DNA of 64,000 nt from Axinella damicornis (lineage: Eukaryota > Porifera > Demospongiae > Axinellida > Axinellidae). The stretch is from positions 7,478,956 through 7,542,955 of the forward strand of contig OZ007508.1 of the NCBI GenBank assembly GCA_963931865.1. The letters run 5' to 3'. A program made the position numbers and the translations under genes. Below the pieces are notes generated by a model. The model was not told where the DNA came from, searched no databases, and saw only the letters and a list, made by a program, of their open reading frames with translations. Position 1 is the first letter of the stretch. Every line of letters begins with the position of its first letter. This document shows, piece by piece, positions 43,357-54,002 of this stretch.

Positions 43357-44075
43357 AATGATGGCATATATTGAACAATATGCACTGATTGTAGTAAAAC
43401 GATTTCTGCATCAATAGGATGCTTGCTAAAACTAGCTACATGCTGCAAACAGAATTATGGATATTTCTTGTAGTTGCCGTAGTATTGTGTAATATTAAGG
43501 TTTTGTTTTTCACTTAGCTAGCCAACTATTGTTCTTTTCTCAGCAATTGTCACCTACAACTTACGGATTATAAACTGTATATCACAAGTTGACTGTAACT
43601 AGCTGCATGCGCAAATTGCTAAATTGCACGGAATATATGCATGGGTATGCCCCTACTTTATTGTGGATGGTGAGCAGTTAGACTGCATGGGTTGAAGTAC
43701 ATAGCTTTTACAATGTACGCTGCAGCTCTGGTCAGATCAGCTGCAACAAGTACTCTCCATTGGTTTGCTGGCAGTAGCTTCACTGTTTTGGTTACGTGCT
43801 ACAGTGGTTTCCATGGTAACCTGGATAGGGTTTCAAGGGGGCATGAATCCATAAGGTGTGTACAATACTTTCACGTGGTTTTGTGGAAATAAGATCCATC
43901 AGTTTCCATGGAAACCCTTGTTTTATACCGATCAAGTTCTAGGGACGGCGTAAACATTTGAGCTTTGGTCAAGCAAAATATAGTGGAGGCATTATACATC
44001 TATGCAGAATCTGTGAAGCAACTACAGCAAAGTGTGGAAACGGTTTGATGGTAGTAGGCAAAACACGGCCTTGTA
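43357..44075. other. 3' flank of the Pmp-repeat gene, no gene seen
   Basis: AT-rich sequence after the TGA stop; no coding, RNA or repeat feature recognised. Confidence 0.4.
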
Positions 44076-44140
44076 GGGGGGGGGGGGGGGGGGGGGGGGG
44101 GGGGTCTGGGAGTATGCCCCCAGGAAATTTTGGGAGTTTG
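44076..44140 (+). repeat. Poly-G tract with GTCTGGGAGTATGCCCCC
   Basis: A 29-base G run followed by the same motif family as at 30.79 kb; likely part of a dispersed repeat. Confidence 0.75.
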
Positions 44141-45426
44141 GGATCGCATCTGCTCGCATTTCGTGTGCTATACAGCAAACATTGGTCCAGTATTTGCCGG
44201 GTCTGCCGGACCAGTTCCACCGCCTATGAGAATACCATAGAAATCACTGTAGTCCTACGTGCACACCACCATGGTTGTTTTAATTAACCCAATTTGGTCA
44301 CCTCAGTTGCAGCTCTTATGTGGTCACAGGATGCATATGATGATCATAACCATTGCATGTGCCATGGCAAATAACTCACAACTGCAAGCAAGTCATGGGA
44401 TGCAACAGTAGCTACAATGCCCTGCAGAAACAATAAACTTTGTGGTGGTTGTGACTCATGCAGGTACAATGTAGCTAGCTGCAAACAAGGCCAGTCATAA
44501 TCACCGGATGAGATGGATCACATGACTAACTGCAACTGATTTCACAGTGCAGCACCCCAGGTCCCCAGGCTGGTATTCCAGAACATGTACATGTGAATGA
44601 GCACCCCATTTTTAACAGTGCATGGTGACAGGCACAGTGTACTCACAACCATTGTGGTGACTGGAATTAACCGGTCTAGCCCACAGATGAAGTATTTGGG
44701 GCTAGCATAGCAGGGGTGTGGGCAGACATTTCAAGAGGGTTTTTCCAAGAAGTGGTATGGCCACTGCCAAAGGCAGTGCATAGAGGCATGTAGTGCTGAT
44801 CAATCTACTTGAAGTGTGGAAAAAAAATTCACAGTCATTTTTCAGTTACCTCGATTGACTGGATGGGTTATATATACTAGTAGCCTATAGCTGTTTGCAT
44901 TGACTTGAGTCCAAGGGACTAGCTGCTGCTAGGCAAACCAGCTGTTCTGACCATTGAGAAAGTCTAGCTTTAGCAACATGCTCCCTACTTACTCATGACC
45001 CCATTTGAAAAAGCGTTGTCGGTATTACCAATACTAAATATACCAATACCGTACTTCACTGCATGACCTGCCATGCCGAGTTGGCATACTCTTAGTGCTG
45101 AATTGATTCTTACATCATCAGTAACTTGCATGGTGTTCATCCTTAGCAGAGTGAACACTAGCATATTCTTATGCATGAGTCAGATCTCAGCTGGGGCACT
45201 GTTAACAGTGTATACTGCTGAGACTTCCTGTAGCCATATCGTCGCTGAGAAAAGGGGTTGGTTGATGGGAAAAACACTTAACAGTGAACCCTCTTTCATT
45301 TCATGCAGGAGCCAACTGCAGGAGAAGTCACCACGTTGACAGCTTCCTTACAAAATAATCAAAGCTCATACTTCAGTACAAACCATGCTCAGACCCCATG
45401 CATGCGTACTAGTTGACATGACAACA
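44141..45426. other. Intergenic with TE relic
   Basis: ACTGCCAAAGGCAGTGCATAGAGGC near 44,763 resembles, in reverse, the tail of the hAT-like element family. No supported gene. Confidence 0.4.
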
Positions 45427-46212
45427 CTATAATATCTTCCTAGCCACAGTGAACAGATATGCCTTGGTATCACTGGACTTAAATCGACTTGATTCTGGAA
45501 CATCAACATGGCAGCTCCCCAATACCTCCAATCCCACCGTCCTCAGCACATCATGAAGTCCAGTAGCAGTAAACGATACAGTGGGATACTTTGTGTCTCC
45601 TGCTGACCACCACGTGACCTCAACAGCTTCAACACCAATGTAGAACCCCCTTGGCTTCAAGAGATTCATCAACTTCTTCACACTACTCTTGTATTCATCA
45701 AGTGTTTTAGATGTAGTCACAATGGTTAGGCTACAGCTGACTAAGTCAAATAGTTGCTGAGCACCCTCCCCAGTTGCAAGGGGATTGTCTTGCCAGATGT
45801 TACATGGGATGATGGATGTGACCCGGCTGCGAAGAACGCTCTCTCGATCAGCTGCTGCAGCAGAACAGTCTGATTGCCCCTCCAGTTCTTTGACAACGTA
45901 CTTGAAGAAGGAGCTCCAGTCAAAGCAAGTTCGATCTTTGTCTCGCCACAGCTTCACCTCCCTCAGGTTGTCTTCGGCATAATCGGCGAACACGATCTCG
46001 GACACATAGGGAGCGGCGCTGATAAGAGTGTGGATACATGGTCCTCCACCAAACTCCAGCAATCTCGCTGTCTCAGAGTCCCACTCACCGTGAAACCTCT
46101 GGTAAAAATCGTGAAAGCTCTTCAGGTAGAATTCGCTTCTGAACTCGTTTGGACCAGCAAACCGTGCTTTCAGGTAGGATCTTGCGTCGAACTTCGCTAA
46201 GTTGCTTTCCAT
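45427..46212 (-). CDS. NNMT/PNMT/TEMT-family SAM methyltransferase, single exon
   Basis: A 261-residue cytosolic methyltransferase of the nicotinamide/phenylethanolamine/indolethylamine N-methyltransferase family, which moves a methyl group from S-adenosylmethionine to a small amine. The start used is ATG at 46212 (MESNLAKFDARSYLKARF). It shows the family layout: F(D/N)xRxYL near the N-terminus, the SAM-binding LLEFGGGPCIHTLISAAPYVSEIVFADY (motif I and the acidic residue after strand 2), NLREVKLW, FDWSSFFKYV, IIPCNIWQDNPL, a DLVSCSLTI stretch, and LLKPRGFYIGVEAVEVTWW before the C-terminal FTVARKIL. Length matches vertebrate members (about 260). No intron is seen, whereas vertebrate genes have introns. 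The true substrate cannot be told from sequence. Confidence 0.92.
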   Translation of the reverse strand: MESNLAKFDARSYLKARFAGPNEFRSEFYLKSFHDFYQRFHGEWDSETARLLEFGGGPCIHTLISAAPYVSEIVFADYAEDNLREVKLWRDKDRTCFDWSSFFKYVVKELEGQSDCSAAAADRESVLRSRVTSIIPCNIWQDNPLATGEGAQQLFDLVSCSLTIVTTSKTLDEYKSSVKKLMNLLKPRGFYIGVEAVEVTWWSAGDTKYPTVSFTATGLHDVLRTVGLEVLGSCHVDVPESSRFKSSDTKAYLFTVARKIL

Positions 46213-46312
46213 TTTTGACACTGCTGTTTAGCTTTTGCACTGCTAGACTTGGCAGTTATAAATCGCTTATAGACTAGTAGGCGTGGCTGTACAGTTACTA
46301 ATGACGTCAGAG
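46213..46312 (-). promoter_or_regulatory. Putative promoter of the methyltransferase gene
   Basis: On the minus strand a consensus CRE (TGACGTCA, 46302-46309) lies about 90 bases upstream of the ATG, followed by a GCCACGCCTAC GC-type box and a TATAAGC/TTATAA-like AT element. This suggests a short promoter and short 5' UTR. Confidence 0.5.
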
Positions 46313-47018
46313 ATTAAATCTGTGCGAATTTAATCACATTTGGAAGCCTAATTGTTGTGTCAAGTGAGATGTAAGGCTTACCCTTAGCCTGGACCATAAT
46401 TTAGAAGGTCTGGTCTAGCCCTTAGTATGGCCAGACCTAGCTTAGTTATGTTGGCCTAGCATGTGGCTAAATCTGCATGCTTAGGCCTAAAACAACACAT
46501 GCACGCTGTTGCAGTAGTACATATTGTGCTACAGTTGAAGTGAATGACTGTTTTGACAGTCCAGTACAGTCGCCCTTAATTGTTCTATAGGCAGTTAGTA
46601 ATCATGCATGGTACCCTTGTTTCCAAGCCATTCCCAGTGGAAATTTCCACACGTACCACCAGTACGTGCTGTGCAAATACGCCGTATTTGCTTACTCCAA
46701 GCAATCAAATACTGCTGGTGTAAATGGTCTGGGAATGAGGCTAGAGAGATGATGAGTATACGTATATAATCTAGGCGTGTACCACCAATCTGGAGATTGT
46801 GTCAATAGTGGTAGTTAGTATATAATAGGGACAATGTAGAGTTGTGAAAATCTCAGTCAACAGTCAATTATAAAGTATCTATATACAAAAATTACGTACT
46901 GTACAGAGGCCAAGGCTGCTATAGTTACAAGTATATCAAAACCATCCCCAGCAGTCAATACACATGCAGCAGAATAGTACTCTACATCAGCGTACACTAT
47001 TGTGTGTAAATGTCTGGT
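46313..47018. other. Intergenic with one foldback
   Basis: Contains a diverged TAGCCTCATTCCCAG-ended foldback at about 46,613-46,744, whose arms include GGAAATTTCC and complementary AAATACGGCGTATTT. Otherwise unannotated. Confidence 0.5.
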
Positions 47019-47101
47019 TTACTTTGGGTCCTGGTTTCCATTAACCTTTTCCTGAAGTTGAGCTGGACCTTCTTCTGACTCTCCGTTGCAGACTGCATCA
47101 C
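47019..47101 (-). CDS. Candidate terminal exon, unidentified
   Basis: After TCTTGACAG the minus strand is open in two frames: DAVCNGESEEGPAQLQEK... ending PK plus TAA, or VMQSATESQKK... ending slightly further on. The codon pattern looks coding, but no upstream exon was located. Confidence 0.3.
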
Positions 47102-47703
47102 CTGTCAAGATGGAAAAGCACTGCAGTTACAGCATCTAATTTGGAAGGGAGCTGTCTATATAATTATTATGAAATTTGGGATGTGCAGAAAAGGCACACA
47201 GAGAAAGAAGGTACCGGGGTATATAGCTTATCAGCAGGTTGTTCCTTGCATCAACTGTAATGTTTCTTACTGAGCAAAAAAGACCCAGAATTGGACAGCA
47301 TCCCATCTGTCTATGTTTAAATTGTAATTAATCACACTTGTAATTATTAAAAATCACTCTTGAAGTTTCAAAATACTTCGAGAAAAATCACCGGATTGTT
47401 TCTCGATCAATACAAACTTCATCCACTGCCGTAATGTTTGGCTGATGGGAAAGTCGATATTCCCTTCCAAAGGGCTACTATAGATACTTGGCAAATATAC
47501 CACACCCACTACCCATCCTCCAGTTTGCTATTACAGCGGCAACTTTTCTTATTGGAAGACATGTAATCGCACATCTTCTCGTTTGAACTCAGCAGTGGCT
47601 TCCAGTGTCAAATTCCACAATCCCTCCTTTACCTCCATGAAAGAACTATTGTATGTGGCCACTAAGTACCAAGAGTTCATAATAATAACAGTGTACGTGC
47701 AAC

Positions 47704-48178
47704 CAGGGCCGGTGCCACCGGTACGGCCGGTACGGCCATGGCCGTACCAGTTTGTGAGGAGGAAAAATGGCGTTGCTGGGATTCTGACTTACGAACGCGT
47801 AGCTACATCCTCCTTGAGGCTTCCGCCATCCAAAGCCGCGACCATACAAGGACAGACTGCTCAATGGGGCGTGTCTTGGTTTCGAATCGCGTCAATTTTC
47901 ATGGTCTAGGGACGAGACCAGCACACACGGAATGGAGACAGGACTAACACGCCGCGCGGCAACCTTCAAACAACGCCTTCAGCCAACTTACATTTTCCTT
48001 TCCACGTCGAGAGTGAGACAGTCACGGAAAGTAGTGGCAGTGCAGTGCAAAGCACGAAGGCGCTATGGAGAGCTCATCCTGGTAACTCATGGTAACTGAA
48101 AACTTTCCGCGCTACGCGCCTCTATGCATTGCCTTTGGCAGTGGCCGTACCACTCCAAAATAGCTGGCGCCGGCCCTG
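47704..48178. mobile_element. TIR element with CAGGGCCGG ends
   Basis: Left end CAGGGCCGGTGCCACCGG, right end TAGCTGGCGCCGGCCCTG. The GGCCGTACCA / TGGCCGTACC subterminal inverted repeat is also visible. It contains the CTACGCGCCTCTATGCATTGCC block shared with the hAT-like family at 40 and 53 kb. Confidence 0.8.
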
Positions 48179-48805
48179 TGCAGCAACTGCCATATGGGCT
48201 CCACTACATGTACCGCCATCTAGGCAATCTGTGGTGAAGCAGTAGCAACAAGCGTCTCTTTTGCAAGGTAAGGAATAACATGTTTTTGAGGAAGTGACAG
48301 TGACATAATTATATACAATTTGCTCCTCTTCCTTGTTGCTATAGTGAAATCGCTCAACACAAGCGCATTCATATATGGTATTGGGCAGCACGCGCACAAC
48401 TACTGGTCCCAGCCTTAACACTTTTAGCAGTAAGCATGAAAGATTCAAATCAAAACAGTGAAGGGACTGATCTATCCCTATTCCGGTGAATGGTTAAGAG
48501 GCTTAATCTATTGTGCTATCTGCAGGCTGATATTGCTAGTTTGTGCGGGTAATGATAACCACCTTTCTCTGAAAACCCATGTATATTTAATGTTTTTATC
48601 AGACTGTGCTGATCTTGACCTGAGGCAAAGTCTGATCGAACGTTGTCAAACGTTCTCCTCTTTGCCGTGTGAAGTCCAACAATTACAATAATAAGGGTAA
48701 CATCTCAAGATGGAGATAGCTGCCCAATCAATAATTGGGGCGAGCCTGAGTGAGCCCACACTAGCGTGACTTCATTGCGCAGTGCGTGTGTATGTTTGAC
48801 GTTTG
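48179..48805. other. No feature seen
   Basis: No gene or repeat recognised. Confidence 0.35.
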
Positions 48806-48955
48806 ATGAACGATGGTGACAACAAAGACCACTTGCGGACATTGGCTAGAGCATTCTTCCTCCTCAGTGGTGACACTGACAAAGACGGAGACAGCTCGTG
48901 GACCTACTGTGATGTAGCTACCACCATGGCCGGGGCGACATTGCTCAGCGGCTAG
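48806..48955 (+). CDS. Small ORF, 49 aa, unidentified
   Basis: ATG-initiated frame MNDGDNKDHLRTLARAFFLL... ending LLSG plus TAG. Codon use and composition look protein-like and part resembles an acidic D-x-D-x-DG loop (DTDKDGDSS), but it is too short to be certain and no splice partner is evident. Confidence 0.3.
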   Translation: MNDGDNKDHLRTLARAFFLLSGDTDKDGDSSWTYCDVATTMAGATLLSG

Positions 48956-49153
48956 ACTGCTTCAGCTAGTTATAAACGCTAACCTGACTCACACTTGCTG
49001 TGATGTGCACGAGTGTGTGTTTCAAGAGTGCCATAATTTCTGTGCTCATTGCCCGGTCACATTCTGATGACGATCATGTGAATGCAACTGCTCCTTGCAT
49101 GTCCGCACTTTGCTCAGGCTTGCCCTCCAATGTCCTGAATTCCACTAGTATAC

Positions 49154-49478
49154 TAAGAATTTAACGTGTGCATGCGTGCGCGCGTGACGGAAGTGGGATG
49201 TTTGTGGGGTGGGACTAGACCAGTGATGCACGACCTTCGTACTTCGATTTACTGAACCTCGAACTTCGCGAAGAATGTTCAAGAACATTGGGCATGAGCT
49301 GGAACAGCTGGGGCTACATTACAAGCAGATGCAATGGGGGAGCAGCAGTCGAAGTGGACACAATCGGTGAGCAGCAGTTGAAGCGGACGCGGGAGCAGCA
49401 GCTCTGCACAGAGAGCTGTCCAGCGCCGGATTACTCACGTAGGCCAACAAGGGGGAAGTAGCTGAGCGAGCAAAGCTA
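49154..49478 (+). repeat. SINE-like 29-bp-minisatellite repeat (copy F)
   Basis: TAAGAATTTAACGTGTG head, GACGGAAGTGGGATGTTTGTGG, CTCGAACTTCGCGAAG, three 29-bp units, CACAGAGAGCTGTCC, tail AGCTGAGCGAGCAAAGCTA. Confidence 0.85.
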
Positions 49479-49516
49479 ATATAAGGTTTCTATACATGTA
49501 AAGTTAAAGGTGCATA

Positions 49517-50045
49517 CCGTATTTGCGCGATCAAACGCCGCACTCGATTAGTGGCCGCCCTCGAATAATAGCCGCACCTCCAGAAGGGCGGAACGAAATA
49601 AACGCCGCCCTTGTTTAGTAGCCGCGGCTAGTATTCGAACGGTCGGCGATCGATCGATGCGCTTTGCCTAGCCCTTGAGGACCGTGACTATTTCGCTGTG
49701 AACGTGAAGAGAGGAGAACTGATTGTTGGTCATATTCCCCGAGATGTGCGTTTGGCATTTTCTGTGGTCGAGGCACGGGGGGCGAGCGACGTGTGACCGG
49801 CAAAATCTTTCGTGACAGTAATGGCTTTGGCATTGTCAGGATGATTATGACAGTACCACACGGCCCAGGGCTAAAACAAAACTTCTTCTTTGTTCATACA
49901 CGGTGCTCCAATCCGTTTCCTCGCTTGTGTTTATGCTGAGTTTAATAAATGCTGCCTTCGATTAGTGGCCGCCCTCGAATAGTAGCCGCAGTAAATCGTG
50001 TGATGAATTAAATAGTAGCCGTGGCGTTTGATCGCAGAAATACGG
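49517..50045. mobile_element. 529-bp TA-flanked TIR element (CCGTATTTGCG ends)
   Basis: Ends CCGTATTTGCGCGATCAAAC and its inverse (GTTTGATCGCAGAAATACGG) are flanked by TA. Subterminal CGATTAGTGGCCGCCCTCGA recurs at both ends in direct orientation. The first bases CCGTAT match the 753-bp elements, suggesting the same transposase class. Confidence 0.85.
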
Positions 50046-50259
50046 TAGTTTAGAATGAAACTCACATCACCATCACCCTTAATGTGCTGGAACATGTATA
50101 CAATAAAGCACCACAAAGTAGAAATGCAGTACTGTAGTGCAGGGCTATTAAAAAATTTAAATCACCTGTTTGAACATATCTATCCTCATCAGAGAATGTT
50201 GTGTTATAGGTGGCTCATTATTACTTCCTACACGTGGGCACTACATCACTTCATCATAA

Positions 50260-52992
50260 TTATACTACAAAGGATGAAAGTGGGCAGCATGCACACTTAC
50301 TTCCATGACTCATTGGAGTGGATGCGTGTGTTGCAGGTGTGGAGGTCATAGGGAGTTCATCTTTGGGTTCTGTTGGCGGGTGGTGACTGAAGACGTTCGA
50401 GTTCCTCTTTGCGCAGAACAAGATGATATAGAGTTTTGGTCCAAAAAGACATGCAAGGATTACCAATGCACTCATTATTATTGCAAATGCAATGACAGCA
50501 TTCTGGAACTCTTGCATCGTCTGCGTAGCGAAGTAGGTTGGAAGAAACGCAATCCAGATGACCAGTAGAGCAAAGGTACAGAAGCAAACATACTTTGCTT
50601 CATTAAAGTTTTCGGGGTACCGAAAGCTCAAGCTTCCAAGCATTGTGGCAACAATAAGAATCACACTTTCGTATATAGCGGAAAGGCCTAGAAACCAATT
50701 TGATTCGGTAATGCATGTCAGGACTACAACAGGAAAGTTTTTGGTATTTTCCATATCTCGGCGAAGTGTTCGTAGTATTCCGGGAACTGGGAATGCCATG
50801 AATGCTGCAACCAGAAGCATCTGTCCAAGCACTAACAGGAAAGTAAAAACGACTTGGTGATACATCTTTGCAAAGCGAAGGCGTTTAAGAGTTGGCTTGC
50901 CAAGGAAAATGCGAGCCACGCGAACAATCTTCACCAACAGAGCTCCAAAAATCAGTGAAAAGCAAAACCATAATCCTATCCTCTGGAAGATACATATCGC
51001 AAGAGAAGGAGGAGATACATAAATCAAAGCTACCACAAAGCAAAGCCCTATGCCAATGAGCAATAAAACCATTTGCTCCCTGCCTGACGACTTAACAACG
51101 GGGGTTGTCCAGAAAAGCCCAAATACAATTGCTACAAATGCTGTACAGAGTAGACCCAAAATAGAAATGATCACAACTGCGATTGCCGAAGCATCACTGA
51201 AATCAATAAATGATTCCCGTACTGCTACGCATCTGGAGCTGCCTTCAAGGGGATTGTTACCCCATAAAAACTCTGGACAATTTCTACAATTGATTGAAAG
51301 GCCATCTTCAGAAAATGACTGGCCAAGACAGGGGTCACATCTACCACAGCAGTTGGGGCCCACCAATTGTCGATACTCCCCAGCTTGGCAGGCACATTGC
51401 GAGAAAGGTGGCTCATAAATGCTGTTTCCAAAGCCATCAATTCCAAATTGTTGCATCATATAACGGTCAATCTGCAGAAATCCTAGAGATGACTCATTTG
51501 AGAAGGAACTGCTCCATGTCCCGATGACTTCAAGGAGATACTCATTGCCACCACTTTCATTACGCCTTTGGTAGTTGACTAACTGATACATAGCTGCAAA
51601 GTTTCCCTGTTCATCGAAGGAGACAATATTTTGAGATGGACTGGCAAAGGTGACATTAGATAGGTATTCAAGCAGTGCAGAACCATTGAAGTCTCTTATT
51701 TGACCAGTACACGTCTGATTGGCTCTGTTCCATACGAGTGGTGTATCACAGTTTTCTGCTAGGAAGTTGTTTAGTGCATGTGCAAGAGCGTACACAGCAT
51801 CAACAGTTCTTGCTGTAACACTGTTCTGTCGATAGCCAGGTGCACTTGTAAGGTTTCCAGTGGTATCGCAGGTAACGTTGAGTTCACATTGGGCAAATAC
51901 CGCATACATTTCGGGAAACCAGGAGTTGCGACGGTTGCTTTGAATTGTCAGTTGCGAAAGATAGTTTTCCATTGCTGGTACAAATTGCGTCAGCGGCTGT
52001 ATGCCATAATATCCAGCAACAGTCTCGCTCACGTCAGCCAAGGCAGCACCCAATCCAGCCCAGGAGTCACTGCCTATCCAAGTAAATCTAGTGCGAACAA
52101 CTGAGTTAGATACACTCCTCAGCATTCTCAATGCATGGACCTGAGTAGCAAACAACACCACCACGTTGGCTTGTGATGTATTCAGTTGGCGAACAATGTT
52201 TTCATAGTCAGCATCATCATCTATTCCTGCTTCTAAATCAAAACATATGTCAAATTGTCTTACCAGTGTCCTCAATTCATCAACAGCAGGCTGTCCATAA
52301 GCATCTCTGGAAAATATAATTGAGACGTACGTCCAGTTGAAGTACAGGAGGAGATCAACGATTGCTCTCACCTGAAAGTTATCAGGAGGAATCGTGCGAT
52401 AGAAGTAAGTGTATAGATCCTTGTTGCTAAGCACTTTGGAGGAAGAAGAGTAACTGACTTGAGGCACTTGAAACAGTCTTCCTAAGCTGGCAACAGATAT
52501 ACTCACTGCTGACAATGCTGCTCCAACTAGGCCAAATGTTGCCAATGTTGATGTGGAGACGTTTCCGTTCATGCTTGTAACTGAAGACTCACAACTCTCA
52601 ATGTCCACCTGGTCACCTGTGATGATCAAGCCTAGTACCTCATCTAGTCCAACATTTTCACGGCCACAAGTGTCTCGTATGTCATATCCTATCTCAAGAC
52701 CAGGAAGAAGCTGTGTATCCGCATTTATGAGATCAAGAGCAAAGAGCATTGCTTCTACACCCTGCGTCTCACCTGCACCTCCACACCCACCACCAGCAGA
52801 GTCCAGCCTAGCAGTATGAACAGGAAAGAGACCTCCAAGGACAAAATCTTTGTTTGTGCGATTCCTCACAGCACGTATTCTCCCATCGTTGTCTGTAAGT
52901 GTTTCAGATTGCTCCCCATACCTAAACACGGCAGACACCTGAGATATAACTGTCACTACACATAACAGCACTAATTTGTTGTGGTATGGCAT
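50260..52992 (-). CDS. Metabotropic-glutamate-receptor-like class C GPCR, intronless
   Basis: A 910-residue plasma-membrane receptor. In order: signal peptide (1-21); Venus-flytrap domain to about residue 520 (FVLGGLFPVH, QGVEAMLFALDLIN, LLPGLEIGYDIRDTC, PQVSYSSSSKVLS, RTIPPDNFQ, SRDAYG, WIGSDSW); Cys-rich NCD3G linker (CQAGEYRQLV, CCGRCDPC, CRNCPE); seven TM helices from about 605; and a 50-residue tail. Class C marks include TPVVKSSGRE, CIFQRIGLW, NEAKYVCF and FGPKLYII. The Asp and Tyr of the PPD and DAYG segments and the Asp of GSDSW correspond to residues that contact the amino-acid ligand in mGluRs, so an amino-acid-like ligand is plausible. The tail ends SSFVV, a class II PDZ-type ligand. 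The gene has no intron, unlike vertebrate mGluR genes. Ligand and G-protein coupling are unknown. Confidence 0.95.
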   Translation of the reverse strand: MPYHNKLVLLCVVTVISQVSAVFRYGEQSETLTDNDGRIRAVRNRTNKDFVLGGLFPVHTARLDSAGGGCGGAGETQGVEAMLFALDLINADTQLLPGLEIGYDIRDTCGRENVGLDEVLGLIITGDQVDIESCESSVTSMNGNVSTSTLATFGLVGAALSAVSISVASLGRLFQVPQVSYSSSSKVLSNKDLYTYFYRTIPPDNFQVRAIVDLLLYFNWTYVSIIFSRDAYGQPAVDELRTLVRQFDICFDLEAGIDDDADYENIVRQLNTSQANVVVLFATQVHALRMLRSVSNSVVRTRFTWIGSDSWAGLGAALADVSETVAGYYGIQPLTQFVPAMENYLSQLTIQSNRRNSWFPEMYAVFAQCELNVTCDTTGNLTSAPGYRQNSVTARTVDAVYALAHALNNFLAENCDTPLVWNRANQTCTGQIRDFNGSALLEYLSNVTFASPSQNIVSFDEQGNFAAMYQLVNYQRRNESGGNEYLLEVIGTWSSSFSNESSLGFLQIDRYMMQQFGIDGFGNSIYEPPFSQCACQAGEYRQLVGPNCCGRCDPCLGQSFSEDGLSINCRNCPEFLWGNNPLEGSSRCVAVRESFIDFSDASAIAVVIISILGLLCTAFVAIVFGLFWTTPVVKSSGREQMVLLLIGIGLCFVVALIYVSPPSLAICIFQRIGLWFCFSLIFGALLVKIVRVARIFLGKPTLKRLRFAKMYHQVVFTFLLVLGQMLLVAAFMAFPVPGILRTLRRDMENTKNFPVVVLTCITESNWFLGLSAIYESVILIVATMLGSLSFRYPENFNEAKYVCFCTFALLVIWIAFLPTYFATQTMQEFQNAVIAFAIIMSALVILACLFGPKLYIILFCAKRNSNVFSHHPPTEPKDELPMTSTPATHASTPMSHGSKCACCPLSSFVV

Positions 52993-53186
52993 CTCTTGAT
53001 TGAGGTAGTTACAGTCACAGGTTCCAAGGAATGCTGACTTTGTTCAGTGTCAGGTTCATGCACTCAGCACAGAGCTTATCGGAGTAACAAAGCTGCAGTG
53101 AAAAATCAGTCAGAAAACATGACAATGTGAGCTGATTAGTAAGGAAGTATAATCATCTACACACTGTGTTGCTGCACATATATCAC
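52993..53186 (-). promoter_or_regulatory. 5' flank of the class C GPCR gene
   Basis: About 190 bases lie between the ATG and a TE remnant. No clear TATA or CRE was seen, so the promoter may be further upstream with an untranslated exon. Confidence 0.25.
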
Positions 53187-53650
53187 CCCCCTCCCCCCCC
53201 CCCCCCCCCCCCTTGCTTCTTCATCACTTTTTTCCCCTCCTTACTAACTAGCTGCCGCTACGTTGCAATTCCTGGCCAGGCCTCCTCAGCTTGCAATACC
53301 GTGCGTTGCCTGAAACCGAACGGCTTGGGAATGAGACCATATGCATGATGTAGTATACCCTATGTGTATGTACATATTACGTTCGTGAGCGAAAATTGAG
53401 CAAGAAAGAAGCACATGGCGGCCCTGGGACATGCAATCCTCGTACATCCTCATACATCTGGAACTTGCATCGCAAAGCACGAAGGTACCACAAGAGCCCA
53501 TCCTGATAACAGAAAAGTGAAGGCGAAAACATTTTCCACGCTTCACGTGGTCTGATCAGCACTACGCACCTCTATGCACTGCCTCCGGCAGCGTGTAATT
53601 GTCCTGTTACATATTAGCCCCCATTTCACAAATCCTGTATCCGTCCCTGC
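53187..53650. mobile_element. Partial hAT-like element related to the one in the Pmp gene
   Basis: Poly-C start, TAGCTGCCGCTACGTTGCAA, TGCGTTGCCTGAAACCGAAC, CATGGCGGCCCTGGGAC, CTCTATGCACTGCCTCCGGC and terminal ATCCTGTATCCGTCCCTG all match 40,010-40,891 in the same order, without the nested foldback. Confidence 0.85.
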
Positions 53651-53748
53651 ACACAGTGGTCTTGACAATCACAATTGTTTCAATTGGTTGCAAATATCCA
53701 AAGGGCAAAGGGTACATATATCATGTGCACACTAGACTCTTAGACTAT

Positions 53749-54002
53749 AGTATTGATTCCAATAGTCAGAAATATTGGCAGGGAATAGCGTAAAATTGGT
53801 GGATTTGTGAGCACGAAGCGGATCGATGCAATTGGGGAGCAGCAGCTCTGCACAGAGAGCTGTCCGGCGCCGGATTACTCACGTAGGCGAACGAGGGGGA
53901 AGTAGCTGAGCGAGCGAAGCGAGCGAAGCTACTTGTAGTATTGATTCCAATAGTCAGAAACATTGGCAGGGAACAGCGTAAAATTGGTGGATTAGTGAGC
54001 AC
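53749..54002 (+). repeat. 66-bp direct repeat flanking a truncated SINE-like copy (copy G)
   Basis: AGTATTGATTCCAATAGTCA...GTGAGCAC occurs at 53749-53814 and again at 53937-54002 with few differences. Between them (53815-53936) lies only the 3' half of the 29-bp-minisatellite repeat, with the CACAGAGAGCTGTCCGGCGC block and AGCTACTTGT tail. Confidence 0.85.
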
